Shown here piece after piece: positions 34,157-43,332 of a stretch of 64,000 nucleotides of DNA. Location: contig NZ_JALHLG010000018.1 of assembly GCF_022832375.1 (NCBI RefSeq), forward strand, positions 52,412 to 116,411, read 5' to 3'. The translations under genes and the position numbers were made by a program. The notes beneath the pieces were generated by a model. The model searched no databases, had not been told where the DNA came from, and saw nothing but the letters and a program-made list of their open reading frames with translations. How positions within the stretch are numbered: position 1 is the first letter of the stretch; each line of letters starts with the position of its first letter. Source of the DNA: Novosphingobium beihaiense. Lineage in GTDB: Bacteria; Pseudomonadota; Alphaproteobacteria; Sphingomonadales; Sphingomonadaceae.

Positions 34157-34185
34157 GGCGGGGAACGGTCGGCATGTTCCCCGCC
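34157..34185. terminator. Hairpin between miaB and osmC
   Basis: GGCGGGGAAC and GTTCCCCGCC form a 10-bp perfect stem with a nine-base loop, and TTT follows on the plus strand. It lies immediately downstream of osmC on the minus strand and upstream of miaB. It is a probable terminator for osmC, although a proper T-run on that strand is lacking. Confidence 0.55.
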
Positions 34186-34193
34186 TTTGCCGG

Positions 34194-34661
34194 TCAGGCC
34201 TCGAACAGGAACTCCGGCTCATAGTGTACCGGAAAGTTCACCGATCGGGCGATGAAGCAGACGCCGTGGATCTTGTCATGCAGCGCGGTGGCGGCGGCGA
34301 TATCCGTTCCGGGGCGAACCGTGATGCGCGGGTGCAGCGTCGCCGCGGTGAAGCGGCCCGCGCCGCTCTTTTCCACGATGCCGGTCCCGACGGGATTGTC
34401 CTCGTACCCGCTGACGACGATGCCCGCATCCGAGGCGAAGTGCAGATACCAGAGCATGTGACAGGCCGAGAGCGCGGAGAGCAGGAGGTCTTCGGGATTC
34501 ATCTTGCCCGGATCGCCGCCCAGCAGGGGATCGTTCGAGCAATGAATGACCGGCTTGCCCGGAACCGCGACATCCCAGCTCCGGTCGTAGCTGCGGTAGC
34601 TGGCCGTGCCTTCGCCTCTGTTTCCTGTCCAGACGACGGCTGACACATAGTGGTGTTCCAT
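34194..34661 (-). CDS. OsmC family peroxiredoxin-like protein
   Basis: A 155-residue OsmC/Ohr-like protein. The family core reads [36 protein letters not shown] with the conserved Cys in SACHM; a second Cys in [12 protein letters not shown] completes the pair. Such proteins reduce organic hydroperoxides. The divergent gntR gene and the palindromic operator suggest it is the regulator's target. Confidence 0.88.
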   Translation of the reverse strand: MEHHYVSAVVWTGNRGEGTASYRSYDRSWDVAVPGKPVIHCSNDPLLGGDPGKMNPEDLLLSALSACHMLWYLHFASDAGIVVSGYEDNPVGTGIVEKSGAGRFTAATLHPRITVRPGTDIAAATALHDKIHGVCFIARSVNFPVHYEPEFLFEA

Positions 34662-34687
34662 GGGATTGCCTTCCTGCCTTGCGAGTA

Positions 34688-34701
34688 GTATACATGTATA
34701 C
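34688..34701. promoter_or_regulatory. Operator palindrome between osmC and gntR
   Basis: GTATACATGTATAC is a perfect 14-bp palindrome lying 26 bp before the osmC start and 21 bp before the gntR start. GntR/FCD regulators commonly bind TGTATACA-like palindromes, so this is the likely site for the adjacent regulator controlling both divergent genes. Confidence 0.75.
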
Positions 34702-34722
34702 ACATCGAAAGGGGCAGGTGAA

Positions 34723-35334
34723 ATGGATATTGCCGGGCAGCTTCGAGCGGCCATTCTCGGCGGGAAATACCCGCCCGGCACGCTGCTGCCGCAAACGGAA
34801 CTGGCGCGGGAATTTTCCGTCAGCCGCATACCGGTCCGCGATGCGCTGCTCAGTCTTGCGGCGGACAGGCTGGTTGAAGTGGTTCCCGGCAAGGGGGCGC
34901 GGGTGATCCGCCTCTCTGCGAAGGAACTGGAGGAGGTGTTCGCGCTGCGCATCATGCTGGAGTGCGATCTTCTGCGGCGCGCCGTCCCGAACGCGGGCGA
35001 TTCGGAGAAGGCGGAGGCCGAATATGTACTTCGCCGCTCTTCGCTGGAGGCCGGAAGGCCGGGCTGGCATGTCGGGGACCGGGATTTCCACCGCACGCTC
35101 TACAGCGCTGCGGACCGCCCTCGGCAGATGGCCATTGTCGACGAACTGCGCCAGATCTGCGTCATTCACGCCAGCGGATATCACGCGCTCGCCGCCGGCA
35201 CGGCCCGATGGCTGGACGATCACGGCGCCATGACCCGGGCCTATGCCGACGGGCGCGCGGAGGAGGCCGCCGCCTTGCTGGCCGGGCATCTTGAGGCCGC
35301 GCGGGACAGCTTGTTGCGGCTCCATTCCGAGTGA
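34723..35334 (+). CDS. GntR-family (FCD-type) transcriptional regulator
   Basis: A 203-residue regulator with a winged-helix N-terminus (AAILGGKYPPGTLLPQTELAREFSVSRIPVRDALLSLAADRLVEV) and an FCD effector domain with metal-site Asp/His residues (DRDFHRTLY, HASGYHAL). The ATG at 34723 is preferred over an in-frame upstream start because the winged helix begins there and GGGG precedes it. The ligand is unknown. A palindromic operator sits between it and osmC. Confidence 0.88.
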   Translation: MDIAGQLRAAILGGKYPPGTLLPQTELAREFSVSRIPVRDALLSLAADRLVEVVPGKGARVIRLSAKELEEVFALRIMLECDLLRRAVPNAGDSEKAEAEYVLRRSSLEAGRPGWHVGDRDFHRTLYSAADRPRQMAIVDELRQICVIHASGYHALAAGTARWLDDHGAMTRAYADGRAEEAAALLAGHLEAARDSLLRLHSE

Positions 35335-35426
35335 CGGGGGGCGGCAAACCGTTTTCCTACAGGGTGAGGCTTGCGGTACTGTCCGGGCATGGTTCCACGC
35401 CGCCGATCTCCTGCCGGTTGCGCCGC

Positions 35427-35528
35427 GCGCAAGGTGACACTTCCGCCACAAGGTGACACATCATGCGCAAGGTGACACATTTCCCTCAGGACCGTGTCAC
35501 CCGTGTCAACCGAAGTGTCACCTTGCGC
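35427..35528. repeat. Array of CAAGGTGACAC motifs upstream of argS
   Basis: Three direct copies of CAAGGTGACAC (35429-35440, 35449-35459, 35468-35478) are followed by inverted forms (35494-35500, 35503-35509 and 35515-35528). The first and third copies are extended to GCGCAAGGTGACAC, matching the inverted GTGTCACCTTGCGC. Spacing between the direct copies is about 19-20 bp, two helical turns. No gene is predicted here. It resembles a multi-site protein-binding region or a family of small repeats. Confidence 0.7.
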
Positions 35529-35580
35529 GATGACGGTGCCTGTTCCCCTTTCCCCCCACATCGGCTATCCGCGCGCCACT

Positions 35581-37326
35581 ATGAGTGAGAACCAGACCCT
35601 TTACGCCGCCTTTGCAGGCCATCTTTCCGCCGCGCTCGATGCGCTGGAAGCAGCGGGCACGCTGCCGGGCGGGCTGAAGCGAAGCGCGGTCACGGTCGAG
35701 CCGCCGCGCGATCCTTCGCATGGCGATCTGGCGACCAATGCGGCGATGGTGCTGGCCAAGCCCGCCGGTATGAAGCCGCGCGATCTGGCCGAAGCGCTGG
35801 TGGCCGAGCTTTCGAAGCTCGACGAAGTGACTTCCGCCGAAATCGCCGGGCCGGGCTTCATCAACATGCGCCTTGCCCCTGCCGCATGGCTCACCGAACT
35901 GCGCGCGATTGCCGCGCTGGGCGGGGCCTATGGCCGTTCCGCGCTGGGCGGCGGCAAGACGGTGAATGTCGAATACGTCTCGGCCAATCCCACCGGGCCG
36001 ATGCACATGGGCCACTGCCGCGGCGCCGTCGTCGGCGATGCGCTGGCGACGCTGCTCGAATTCGCCGGGCACAAGGTGACGCGCGAATACTACGTCAATG
36101 ACGCGGGCGCGCAGGTGCAGGTGCTCGCCCGTTCGGTGCATATCCGCTACCGCGAGGCATTGGGCGAAGAAGTCGGCGCGATCCCCGAAGGGCTCTATCC
36201 GGGCGATTATCTGGTCCCGGTCGGCAAGGCGCTGGCCGAGGAATTCGGCGACACATACGCCAAGGCGCCCGAATCGGAATGGCTGGTGCTGTTCCGCGAA
36301 AAGGCAGTCGCGGCGATGATGGACATGATCCGCGCCGATCTCGCGCTGCTGGGTATCGAGCACGAAGTGTTCTCGTCCGAAGCCGAACTGCAGGCCTCGG
36401 GCAAGCCGGACGAGGCCGAGGCGTGGCTGCGTTCGAAGGGGCTGGTCTATGACGGCGTGCTCGAAGCGCCCAAGGGCAAGACGCCCGAGGACTGGGAGCC
36501 GGTGGAACTGCCGCTGTTCAAGTCCACCCAGTTCGGCGACGATCAGGACCGCCCGATCAAGAAGAGCGACGGCACCTGGACTTATTTCGGTGCCGACCTC
36601 GCCTATCACTACCAGAAGGCGCAGGAAGCCGATGCGCTGGTGGACATCTGGGGCGCGGACCATGCGGGCACGGTCAAGCGCATCAAGGCCGCCGTCGCCG
36701 CAATGACCGGTGCGGATGGCGAGCCGACACCGTTCGAAGTGAAGCTGGTGCAGATGGTCCAGCTTCTGAAAGGCGGCCAGCCGTTCAAGATGAGCAAGCG
36801 CGCGGGCACGTTCGTGACGCTGGCCGATGTCGTCGAGATGGTGGGCAAGGACGTGGTGCGCTTCACCATGCTCACCCGCAAGCCCGACGCGCAGATGGAC
36901 TTCGATTTCGACAAGGTGGTCGAAGCCTCGAAGGACAATCCGGTGTTCTATGTGCAGTATGCGCATGCCCGCGTCTGCTCCACGCTGCGCAAGGCGGCGG
37001 CGGAAGGCTTCGCGCCTTCGGCGGAACATCTGGAGCTGCTGGGCGAGGAAGAGCTGGAGCTGGTGAAGCTGGGCGCCCAGTTCCCGCGCATCGTCGAGGC
37101 CGCGGCGGCCGCACGTGAGCCGCACCGTATTGCTTTCTTCCTCCACGATCTGGCCGCCGCGTTCCACGGCTACTGGAACCTGGGCAACGACCGCGTGGAG
37201 AAGCGGTTTATTAACCATGACGACGCTAACCAGACCGGCGCGCGGCTTTTCCTGGCCGTGCAAATCGGGCAACTTGTCCGCAACGGGCTGGCGCTGCTGG
37301 GCGTTGAGGCGGTGGAGGAAATGTAA
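35581..37326 (+). CDS. argS: Arginyl-tRNA synthetase
   Basis: A 581-residue class I synthetase. The HIGH-like motif is HMGHCRGAV, the KMSKS-like motif is KMSKRAGTF, and the C-terminal DALR anticodon-binding domain includes VCSTLRKAA. The start ATG at 35581 (MSENQTL) is chosen over earlier in-frame codons because the synthetase homology begins there. The SPOR gene follows after two bases, which makes argS the first gene of the long argS-tat run. Confidence 0.95.
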   Translation: MSENQTLYAAFAGHLSAALDALEAAGTLPGGLKRSAVTVEPPRDPSHGDLATNAAMVLAKPAGMKPRDLAEALVAELSKLDEVTSAEIAGPGFINMRLAPAAWLTELRAIAALGGAYGRSALGGGKTVNVEYVSANPTGPMHMGHCRGAVVGDALATLLEFAGHKVTREYYVNDAGAQVQVLARSVHIRYREALGEEVGAIPEGLYPGDYLVPVGKALAEEFGDTYAKAPESEWLVLFREKAVAAMMDMIRADLALLGIEHEVFSSEAELQASGKPDEAEAWLRSKGLVYDGVLEAPKGKTPEDWEPVELPLFKSTQFGDDQDRPIKKSDGTWTYFGADLAYHYQKAQEADALVDIWGADHAGTVKRIKAAVAAMTGADGEPTPFEVKLVQMVQLLKGGQPFKMSKRAGTFVTLADVVEMVGKDVVRFTMLTRKPDAQMDFDFDKVVEASKDNPVFYVQYAHARVCSTLRKAAAEGFAPSAEHLELLGEEELELVKLGAQFPRIVEAAAAAREPHRIAFFLHDLAAAFHGYWNLGNDRVEKRFINHDDANQTGARLFLAVQIGQLVRNGLALLGVEAVEEM

Positions 37327-37328
37327 TT

Positions 37329-38126
37329 ATGGCGATCTCGGACATGGGCCGGGAAGACCTTAACGGGGATCCCAATTCCGGCGGACAGGAAGGCACTGGC
37401 GAACGTCCGTTCGATGCGCCCGCGTCCGAAACGCCTGCCGCGCCCGGCGCGGACTTCGAACAGCCGCCGCAGCTCGAACTGGGCGACGACGATGTGCGCC
37501 TGCCCTGGCTGGAAGGCGACGACGAGGAATTCGAGGACGAGGGCGGCTCGGGCATCGGCCAGGGGCTGATGCTGGCCGTGCTGGGTCTTGTGGCCATTGG
37601 GCTGATCGTGGGCGGCCTGTTCTGGGTCATGCGGGACAAGCCGGACCAGCCGCTTGTGGCCGATGGCGGCGTGATCGCCGCACCCAAGGAACCTTACAAG
37701 ACCAAGCCGGAAAATCCCGGCGGTGAAGTCGTGGCCGGAACCGGCGATACCAGTTTCGCGGTTGCCGAAGGGCAAACTCGCCCCCCTCAGATCGAGGACA
37801 AGGAAGAGCCCGCCAAGCCCGGGTTCGAATCGGTCGGGAAGACGGATAATTCCAAGCCCGCAGCCAAGCCTTCCACTGCATCTGCGCCTGCCGGGGTGGG
37901 CGTGCAGGTTGGCGCCTATTCGACGAAGAAGACGGCGGAGGCGGGCTGGCTTGCGCTCAAGTCGCAGTATCCGGCGCTCGCCGATGTGCCGCACCGTGTG
38001 CTGCAGGGGCAGGCCGATATCGGCACGGTCTACCGCTTGCAGGCGGTGCCGGGCGATCTCGCGGCGGCCAAGGCGCTGTGCAGCGGGATGAAGGATGCCG
38101 GGCTGAGCTGCCAGGTGAAACGCTGA
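37329..38126 (+). CDS. SPOR domain membrane protein
   Basis: A 265-residue bitopic protein: an acidic cytoplasmic part of about 75 residues, one membrane helix (LMLAVLGLVAIGLIVGGLFWVM), a proline/lysine-rich periplasmic linker and a C-terminal SPOR domain (VQVGAYSTKKTAEAGWLAL, YRLQAVPGDLAAAKALCSGMK). SPOR domains bind denuded septal peptidoglycan and mark cell-division proteins such as FtsN. It lies between argS and nagZ, the usual alphaproteobacterial order. A terminator hairpin follows. Confidence 0.88.
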   Translation: MAISDMGREDLNGDPNSGGQEGTGERPFDAPASETPAAPGADFEQPPQLELGDDDVRLPWLEGDDEEFEDEGGSGIGQGLMLAVLGLVAIGLIVGGLFWVMRDKPDQPLVADGGVIAAPKEPYKTKPENPGGEVVAGTGDTSFAVAEGQTRPPQIEDKEEPAKPGFESVGKTDNSKPAAKPSTASAPAGVGVQVGAYSTKKTAEAGWLALKSQYPALADVPHRVLQGQADIGTVYRLQAVPGDLAAAKALCSGMKDAGLSCQVKR

Positions 38127-38134
38127 CCTGACGG

Positions 38135-38167
38135 GAAGGGGCTGCTGCGCCGGCCCCTTCGGGTTTT
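38135..38167 (+). terminator. Terminator hairpin after SPOR gene
   Basis: GAAGGGGC and GCCCCTTC form an 8-bp stem with a ten-base loop, followed by GGGTTTT. It lies between the SPOR and nagZ genes and may partly stop transcription from argS while a new promoter starts nagZ. Confidence 0.7.
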
Positions 38168-38226
38168 GCACACCCCATGCACCGGGGTTTCTTGCGGCTT
38201 TCGCGGGTTTCTGCGACGAATTTACG

Positions 38227-39237
38227 ATGATACCCGCGATTTTCGGCCTTTCGGGCCTTACGCTGACAGACGATGAGCGCGCGTTCTTCCGTGACGCCGA
38301 TCCGGCCGGATACGTCATCTTTGGCCGTAACGTGGAAAGCCGCGATCAGCTTCGCGCGCTGACGGACGATCTGAAGGCGATCCATGGGCGCGAGCGGCTC
38401 TATATCTGCATCGATCAGGAAGGCGGGCGCGTCGCGCGGATGAAGCCGCCGGTGTGGCCTGCCTATCCGGCGGGCGAGCCGTTCGACCGGCTTTATGACG
38501 TGGCGCCTGCTTCCGCGATCGAGGCGGTGCGTGCCAATGCCGAGGCGCTGGGGCTCGACCTCGCCGAGGCGGGAATTACCGCCGATCTCTATCCTTCGCT
38601 CGACCTGCGCCAGCCCGGCGCGCATGACGTGGTTGGCGACCGGGCCTTCGGCAGCGAACCGATGCGGGTCGCCGCGCTGGGCCGCGCCGCGCTGGCGGGG
38701 CTGGCGCGAGCAGGCGTCGCCGGCTGCATCAAGCACATGCCCGGTCACGGCCGCGCCATGGCGGACAGCCACAAGGAATTGCCTACCGTCACCGCCAGCG
38801 AGGAAGAGCTGGAGAGCGATCTGGCGCCCTTCCGCGCGCTGGCGGATGCCCCCGTGGGGATGACCGCGCATGTGCGCTACACCGCGTGGGATGCGGACTT
38901 GCCCGGCACGCTGTCTCCCTTCGTGGTCGGCGATGTGATCCGTAAGCGCATCGGTTTCACCGGGCTGCTGCTGACCGATGATCTCGACATGGAAGCGCTG
39001 TCCGGTTCTGTGCCTGAGCGGGCCGCGCGGGCGCTTGCCGCAGGCTGTGACATCGCGCTCAATTGCTGGGCGAAGATGGACGATATGGCAGGCATTGCCC
39101 GTGCCGCGCCGGTTATGCCCGAAGAGACGGCGCAGCGTCTCCAGCGCGCGCTGGAGGCGGCGGATGGCGCGTCCCCGGGCGATCAGGCGGAACTCGTGGC
39201 CCGGCGCGATGCGCTGCTGGCGCAGGGCGTGGCCTGA
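38227..39237 (+). CDS. nagZ: Beta-N-acetylglucosaminidase (glycoside hydrolase 3)
   Basis: A 336-residue NagZ-type GH3 hydrolase that removes GlcNAc from peptidoglycan turnover products. The conserved CIDQEGGRVARMK loop, KHMPGHGRAMADSHKELP with the catalytic His/Asp dyad, and the nucleophile region LLTDDLDMEAL are intact. It is cytoplasmic. ScpA follows after three bases, so nagZ and scpAB are likely co-transcribed. Confidence 0.93.
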   Translation: MIPAIFGLSGLTLTDDERAFFRDADPAGYVIFGRNVESRDQLRALTDDLKAIHGRERLYICIDQEGGRVARMKPPVWPAYPAGEPFDRLYDVAPASAIEAVRANAEALGLDLAEAGITADLYPSLDLRQPGAHDVVGDRAFGSEPMRVAALGRAALAGLARAGVAGCIKHMPGHGRAMADSHKELPTVTASEEELESDLAPFRALADAPVGMTAHVRYTAWDADLPGTLSPFVVGDVIRKRIGFTGLLLTDDLDMEALSGSVPERAARALAAGCDIALNCWAKMDDMAGIARAAPVMPEETAQRLQRALEAADGASPGDQAELVARRDALLAQGVA

Positions 39238-39240
39238 GCG

Positions 39241-40056
39241 ATGGAGCAGACCGGGGCCCTTTCCGATCCTTCCGGCTTTGCCGGGGACGAATGGGAGGGA
39301 GCCGCTGCGGCCGAAGCGCGCAAGGAAGCGCTCTATCTGGAGATCGAGGGCTGGGAAGGCCCGCTCGATCTGCTGCTCGATCTGGCGCGGCGGCAGAAGG
39401 TCGATTTGCGCAAGATCTCGATCCTCGAACTGGTCGGCCAGTACCTTACGTACATCGAAGAGGCCGAAGCGCTGCGGCTGGAACTGGCGGCGGATTACCT
39501 CGTGATGGCGGCCTGGCTCGCCTATCTCAAATCCGCGCTGCTGCTGCCCAAGGACGAGCAGGAAGACCCCAGCCCCGAGGAATTGGCGCTGCGCCTGCAG
39601 CTGCGGCTGCAGCGTCTGGGCGCGATGCGCGAGGCGGCGGCGCGGCTGATGGGGCGCGACCGGCTGGGCCGCGATGTATTCCTGCGCGGTGCCCCTGAAG
39701 GGCTGCGGGTGGATCGCAAGCATGTGTGGCAGTGCCAGTGGTATGGTCTGGTCCGCGCCTATGGCGATGTGAAAGTGCGCAGCGAACCCGTCGTCCACAT
39801 GGTGCGCGAGCGGATGGTGATGACGCTCGACAGTGCGATTCAGCGGGTCTCCTCGATGCTGGGCGTAGCGATCGACTGGATCGAGCTGCGCGATTTCCTG
39901 CCGCCTGCACAGGATAGCTGGGCCAATCCCCAGTTGAGGAAGTCCGCGCTGGCCTCCAGCTTTGTCGCCGCGCTGGAACTGGCGCGCACCGGCAAGGCGG
40001 AACTGGCGCAGGAAGAAACGTTCGGGCCGCTGCGCCTGAGGGCCGTGAAACCGTGA
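39241..40056 (+). CDS. scpA: Segregation and condensation protein A
   Basis: A 271-residue kleisin. The N-terminal SMC-neck binding part reads EGWEGPLDLLLDLARRQKVDLRKISILELVGQYL, and the C-terminal winged helix includes VVAALELARTGKAELAQEETFGPL. It bridges the SMC ATPase heads; smc is at 11-15 kb in this window. ScpB follows with a GTGA overlap. Confidence 0.93.
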   Translation: MEQTGALSDPSGFAGDEWEGAAAAEARKEALYLEIEGWEGPLDLLLDLARRQKVDLRKISILELVGQYLTYIEEAEALRLELAADYLVMAAWLAYLKSALLLPKDEQEDPSPEELALRLQLRLQRLGAMREAAARLMGRDRLGRDVFLRGAPEGLRVDRKHVWQCQWYGLVRAYGDVKVRSEPVVHMVRERMVMTLDSAIQRVSSMLGVAIDWIELRDFLPPAQDSWANPQLRKSALASSFVAALELARTGKAELAQEETFGPLRLRAVKP

Positions 40057-40718
40057 CGCCGGAAGAAGAGCAGGCTCCCGGCGATCTCGTCCGTGCGGTG
40101 GAGGCGACGCTGTTCGCGGCGGAACAGCCAATGACGGTGGAGCAGATATCGGCGCATCTCGGGCAGGCGAGCGTGCGGCCTGCGCTGGCCGAATTGGAGC
40201 GGCACTATGCCAGGCGGGGCGTGCGTCTGGTCGAGCGGGGCAAGCGCTGGCACTTCGAAACCGCGCCCGATCTGGCCCACCTGCTGCGCCGGGAAAAGGA
40301 GGAGCCGCGCCGCCTGTCGCGCGCGGCCACCGAAGTGCTGGCCATCGTCGCTTATCACGAGCCGGTCAGCCGGGCCGAGATCGAAGCCATTCGCGGCGTG
40401 CAGACCGCCAAGGGCACGCTCGACGTGTTGATGGAGGCGGGCTGGGTGCGCGTGGCCGGACGGCGCGAAGTGCCCGGACGCCCGGTGATCTATGCGACGA
40501 CACCTGAATTCCTGGCGCACTTCGGCCTGAAATCGCTGAAGGAACTGCCGGGCGTTGATGAACTACGTGCGGCCGGCCTGCTCGATCCGGTCGATGACGA
40601 GATGATCGAGTCCGCCCTGCGCCCTGGAAATACGGGCGGGGAAAACGAGGATGACAGCGATGCGACAGGTCAGGGTCTTAACGATGACGGACTGGCAAGT
40701 TCGGGGGAAAGCGCCTAG
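40053..40718 (+). CDS. scpB: Segregation and condensation protein B
   Basis: A 221-residue paired winged-helix protein of the SMC-ScpAB complex: DLVRAVEATLFAAEQPMTVEQIS and then LSRAATEVLAIVAYHEPVSRAEIEAIRGVQTAKGTLDVLMEAGWVRVAGRREVPGRPVIYAT. The start is GTG overlapping the scpA stop. The C-terminal tail is acidic and variable. tatA follows after a 60-bp gap. Confidence 0.93.
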   Translation: MTPEEEQAPGDLVRAVEATLFAAEQPMTVEQISAHLGQASVRPALAELERHYARRGVRLVERGKRWHFETAPDLAHLLRREKEEPRRLSRAATEVLAIVAYHEPVSRAEIEAIRGVQTAKGTLDVLMEAGWVRVAGRREVPGRPVIYATTPEFLAHFGLKSLKELPGVDELRAAGLLDPVDDEMIESALRPGNTGGENEDDSDATGQGLNDDGLASSGESA

Positions 40719-40778
40719 ATGAACCGGGTGGCGCGCTGAATCGATTGGAATCGGCGCAACCAATTTGGAGTAGGGAAT

Positions 40779-41021
40779 ATGGGTAGCTTCTCGATCTGGC
40801 ATTGGCTGATCGTTCTGGTGATCGTGCTCGTGCTGTTCGGGCGCGGCCGCGTTTCGGAAATCATGGGTGATTTCGGCAAGGGCATCAAAAGCTTCAAGGA
40901 AGGCATGAACGAGGACGAGAAGAAGGCGGCCGAAAAGGATTCCACGCCGCCCGCGCAGATCACCTCGCAGCAGGGCGATGCCAGCCCGGCGCCGTCCGAA
41001 ACCAAGAACGAGCAGGCCTGA
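40779..41021 (+). CDS. tatA: Sec-independent protein translocase TatA
   Basis: An 80-residue membrane protein with the TatA signature: [39 protein letters not shown], followed by an acidic and proline-rich tail. It forms the pore of the twin-arginine export system used for folded proteins. tatB and tatC follow directly. The Tat-type serine hydrolase at 18 kb is a possible substrate. Confidence 0.95.
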   Translation: MGSFSIWHWLIVLVIVLVLFGRGRVSEIMGDFGKGIKSFKEGMNEDEKKAAEKDSTPPAQITSQQGDASPAPSETKNEQA

Positions 41022-41057
41022 ATCTGGCCCGGAATTTGACAAGGCCGCACACCGGCG

Positions 41058-41492
41058 ATGTTTGACATCGGTGCATCCGAACTGCTGATGGTCGTCGTTG
41101 TGGCGGTCGTCGTCATTGGCCCCAAGGACATGCCGATGGCGATGCGCACGGCTGGGCGCTGGATTGGCAAGATGCGCAAGATCTCCGGCCATTTCCGCTC
41201 CGGCATCGATGCCATGGTCCGCGAGGCGGAGCTGGAGGAGATGGAGAAGAAGTGGCGCGAGCAGAACGAGGCGATCATGAAGGCCGCCCCGCAGCTCCCC
41301 ACGGCCGAAGAGATGCAGGCGCCGGCATCTCCGGCCCCGGATTCCCCAGCTCCGGATTCTCAGGCCAGCAACGCCGCCGCCGCGCCCGAAGCCTCTTCAC
41401 CGGAAGCGGCCGAAGCGGCTTCCGGGGCGGAAAGCGCCACTCCCGATGACACCCGGCAGGCGGAACTGAACCTTCCGCCGCCGCCGCCCTGA
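41058..41492 (+). CDS. tatB: Sec-independent protein translocase TatB
   Basis: A 144-residue TatB. The membrane helix (ELLMVVVVAVVVIGPKDMP) is followed by the amphipathic helix and a Pro/Ala-rich tail. TatB partners TatC in signal-peptide recognition. It sits between tatA and tatC in the normal order and has a start 36 bases after the tatA stop. Confidence 0.93.
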   Translation: MFDIGASELLMVVVVAVVVIGPKDMPMAMRTAGRWIGKMRKISGHFRSGIDAMVREAELEEMEKKWREQNEAIMKAAPQLPTAEEMQAPASPAPDSPAPDSQASNAAAAPEASSPEAAEAASGAESATPDDTRQAELNLPPPPP

Positions 41493-41502
41493 CCGGTCCC
41501 GC

Positions 41503-42306
41503 ATGGCATTCAGCATTCCCGATATCGACGAGACGCAGGCTCCGCTGCTCGAACACTTGATCGAGCTGCGTACCCGGCTGCTGCGGGCCTTCCTGGCTTT
41601 CGCGGTGGCCTTCGGTGTGTGCTTCTATTTCTCCAGCGACATCTTCAGTTTTCTGGTCCGCCCATTGACCGAGGCCTTTCCCGCCGGGCAGGGCAAACTG
41701 ATCTACACCAAGCTTTACGAAGCCTTTTTCGTGGAAGTGAAAGTGGCGTTGTTCGCGGCTTTCTTCGTCAGCTTCCCGGTGATTGCGAACCAGATCTGGG
41801 CCTTTGTGGCACCGGGGCTCTACGCGAAGGAAAAGAAGGCCTTCCTGCCGTTCCTGATTGCAACGCCGGTGCTGTTCACGATGGGGGCGGCGCTGGCTTA
41901 CTATGTGGTCATGCCCACGGCCTTCCATTTCTTCCTGGGCTTTCAGGGGGACAAGGGCGGGCTCAAGCTGGAAGCGCTGCCCGGCACCGGTGACTATCTG
42001 GCGCTGGTGATGCAGTTCATCCTGGCCTTCGGGATCAGCTTTCTGCTGCCGGTGCTGCTGATGCTGCTCAATCGCGCGGGAATCGTGAACCGGACCCAGG
42101 TCGCTGGAGCCCGGCGTTATGCCATTGTCGGCATCTTCATCGTCGCTGCGGTGGCGACGCCGCCGGACGTGATCTCGCAGCTCATGCTGGCTTTGCCGCT
42201 GATCGCGCTGTTTGAAGGCACGCTCGTGGTCATGTGGTTTACCGAAAAGCGCGATGCCGAAGCGAAAGCGGCGGAGCAGCAGACGGCGAACGAGCCCGCC
42301 GCCTGA
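41503..42306 (+). CDS. tatC: Sec-independent protein translocase TatC
   Basis: A 267-residue six-helix membrane protein. The N-terminal PLLEHLIELRTRLLRAFLAF block and the loops FVAPGLYAKEKKAFLPF and AIVGIFIVAAVATPPDVISQLMLALPLI are classic TatC. It is the twin-arginine receptor. A repeat-rich spacer follows before the convergent EamA gene. Confidence 0.95.
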   Translation: MAFSIPDIDETQAPLLEHLIELRTRLLRAFLAFAVAFGVCFYFSSDIFSFLVRPLTEAFPAGQGKLIYTKLYEAFFVEVKVALFAAFFVSFPVIANQIWAFVAPGLYAKEKKAFLPFLIATPVLFTMGAALAYYVVMPTAFHFFLGFQGDKGGLKLEALPGTGDYLALVMQFILAFGISFLLPVLLMLLNRAGIVNRTQVAGARRYAIVGIFIVAAVATPPDVISQLMLALPLIALFEGTLVVMWFTEKRDAEAKAAEQQTANEPAA

Positions 42307-42370
42307 TCCGCAAGCAGCGCGGGAAAACCGGTGCTGGTGCCGCGTGGCGCTATGTGTTTGTACTTTGAAG

Positions 42371-42453
42371 CGTCATTGCGAGGCCCGCAGGGCCGTGGCA
42401 ATCCAGAGCGTAGTGGCACCACTCTGGATTGCTTCGCTTCGCTCGCAATGACG
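42371..42453. repeat. Extragenic palindrome (cgtcattgcgag type) after tatC
   Basis: CGTCATTGCGAG and CTCGCAATGACG are outer arms, and CAATCCAGAG with CTCTGGATTG are inner arms, giving a long imperfect cruciform of about 80 bp. It lies between the convergent tatC and EamA genes, so it may act as a two-way terminator. The core is a repeat seen in many alphaproteobacteria (recalled, not searched). Confidence 0.7.
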
Positions 42454-42479
42454 CGTGTTTGTTCAAAGGTGATTACACT

Positions 42480-43328
42480 TCAACGCTGCCGGAACACGAG
42501 CAGCAGCCCGATCACGACCAGGCCCAGCCCGAAAATCGCCAGCACGGACATCGGATTGCCCAGCAGCAGCCAGTCCATGGCCGCGGTAACGCCCGGGACA
42601 AGATAGAACAGGCTCGTCACGTTCACGAGATTGCCGCCCGCGATCAGCCGGTAGAGCAGGAACGTGGTGCCCACGGAGATCACAAGGGCAAGCCACAGCA
42701 CCGGCAATATGAAGCCGGGGTGCCATGAGGCGTGAAACGGCGCGAAAGGCGTCGCGGCGCCCGCCAGGGCAAGACCAACGGCGTATTGCGTGGGCAGCAC
42801 GACCCACGGCGCCTGCGTTTCGCGCTTCTGGAGGATCGATCCGGCGGTGATTCCCAGCAGTGCCAGCCCGGCGAACAGCAGGCCAAGGGCATGGAACCGC
42901 ATGGCCAGGAGGCCGTCCGACACCACCAGCGCTAGACCCAGAAGGGCGCAGACCAGCCCGCCAAGGCGCAGCAGCGTGACACGCCGTTCGGTGGCGAAGA
43001 TGGTCAGGATCGGCTGCACGCCCAGCAAGGTCGCCAGCGCGCCGGGGGTTACGCCGTGGCTAAGCGCAAGCAGATAGCAGGTGGTGTAAAGACCCGCGAT
43101 CGAAAAGCCGGTCAGGACCGCCCGGCCGCGCGTGCCGCGTTCGGGAAGCAGTTGCCGGTTCCATGCGGCAAAGCCTGCCAGCGCGATGAAGGCGATGATG
43201 TAGCGCAGGATCAGCACCGCGAAGGGAGAGCCGTGCCGGAGCGCGATTTCGGAAACGATGGCGCCGCTGCTCCACAGCAGGACGAAGGCAGTGGTCGGCA
43301 CCAGCGCCGACAAATGACGATAAGTCAT
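42480..43328 (-). CDS. EamA/DMT-family membrane transporter
   Basis: A 282-residue protein with ten hydrophobic segments in two EamA repeats (LRYIIAFIALAGFAAWNRQLLP in the first, WLALVISVGTTFLLYRLIAGGNLVNVTSLFYLVPGVTA in the second). The DMT superfamily exports or imports small metabolites; the substrate cannot be read. The ATG at 43328 has AGGTGA six bases upstream, and this ribosome binding site lies inside a leader structure that can pair it away. The gene is therefore likely to be controlled at the RNA level. Confidence 0.85.
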   Translation of the reverse strand: MTYRHLSALVPTTAFVLLWSSGAIVSEIALRHGSPFAVLILRYIIAFIALAGFAAWNRQLLPERGTRGRAVLTGFSIAGLYTTCYLLALSHGVTPGALATLLGVQPILTIFATERRVTLLRLGGLVCALLGLALVVSDGLLAMRFHALGLLFAGLALLGITAGSILQKRETQAPWVVLPTQYAVGLALAGAATPFAPFHASWHPGFILPVLWLALVISVGTTFLLYRLIAGGNLVNVTSLFYLVPGVTAAMDWLLLGNPMSVLAIFGLGLVVIGLLLVFRQR

Positions 43329-43332
43329 GAAA

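Noticed and set aside
35427..35528. Possible CRISPR array
   Set aside because: Repeats are only 11-14 bp, irregularly oriented and spaced about 20 bp, and there are no cas genes.
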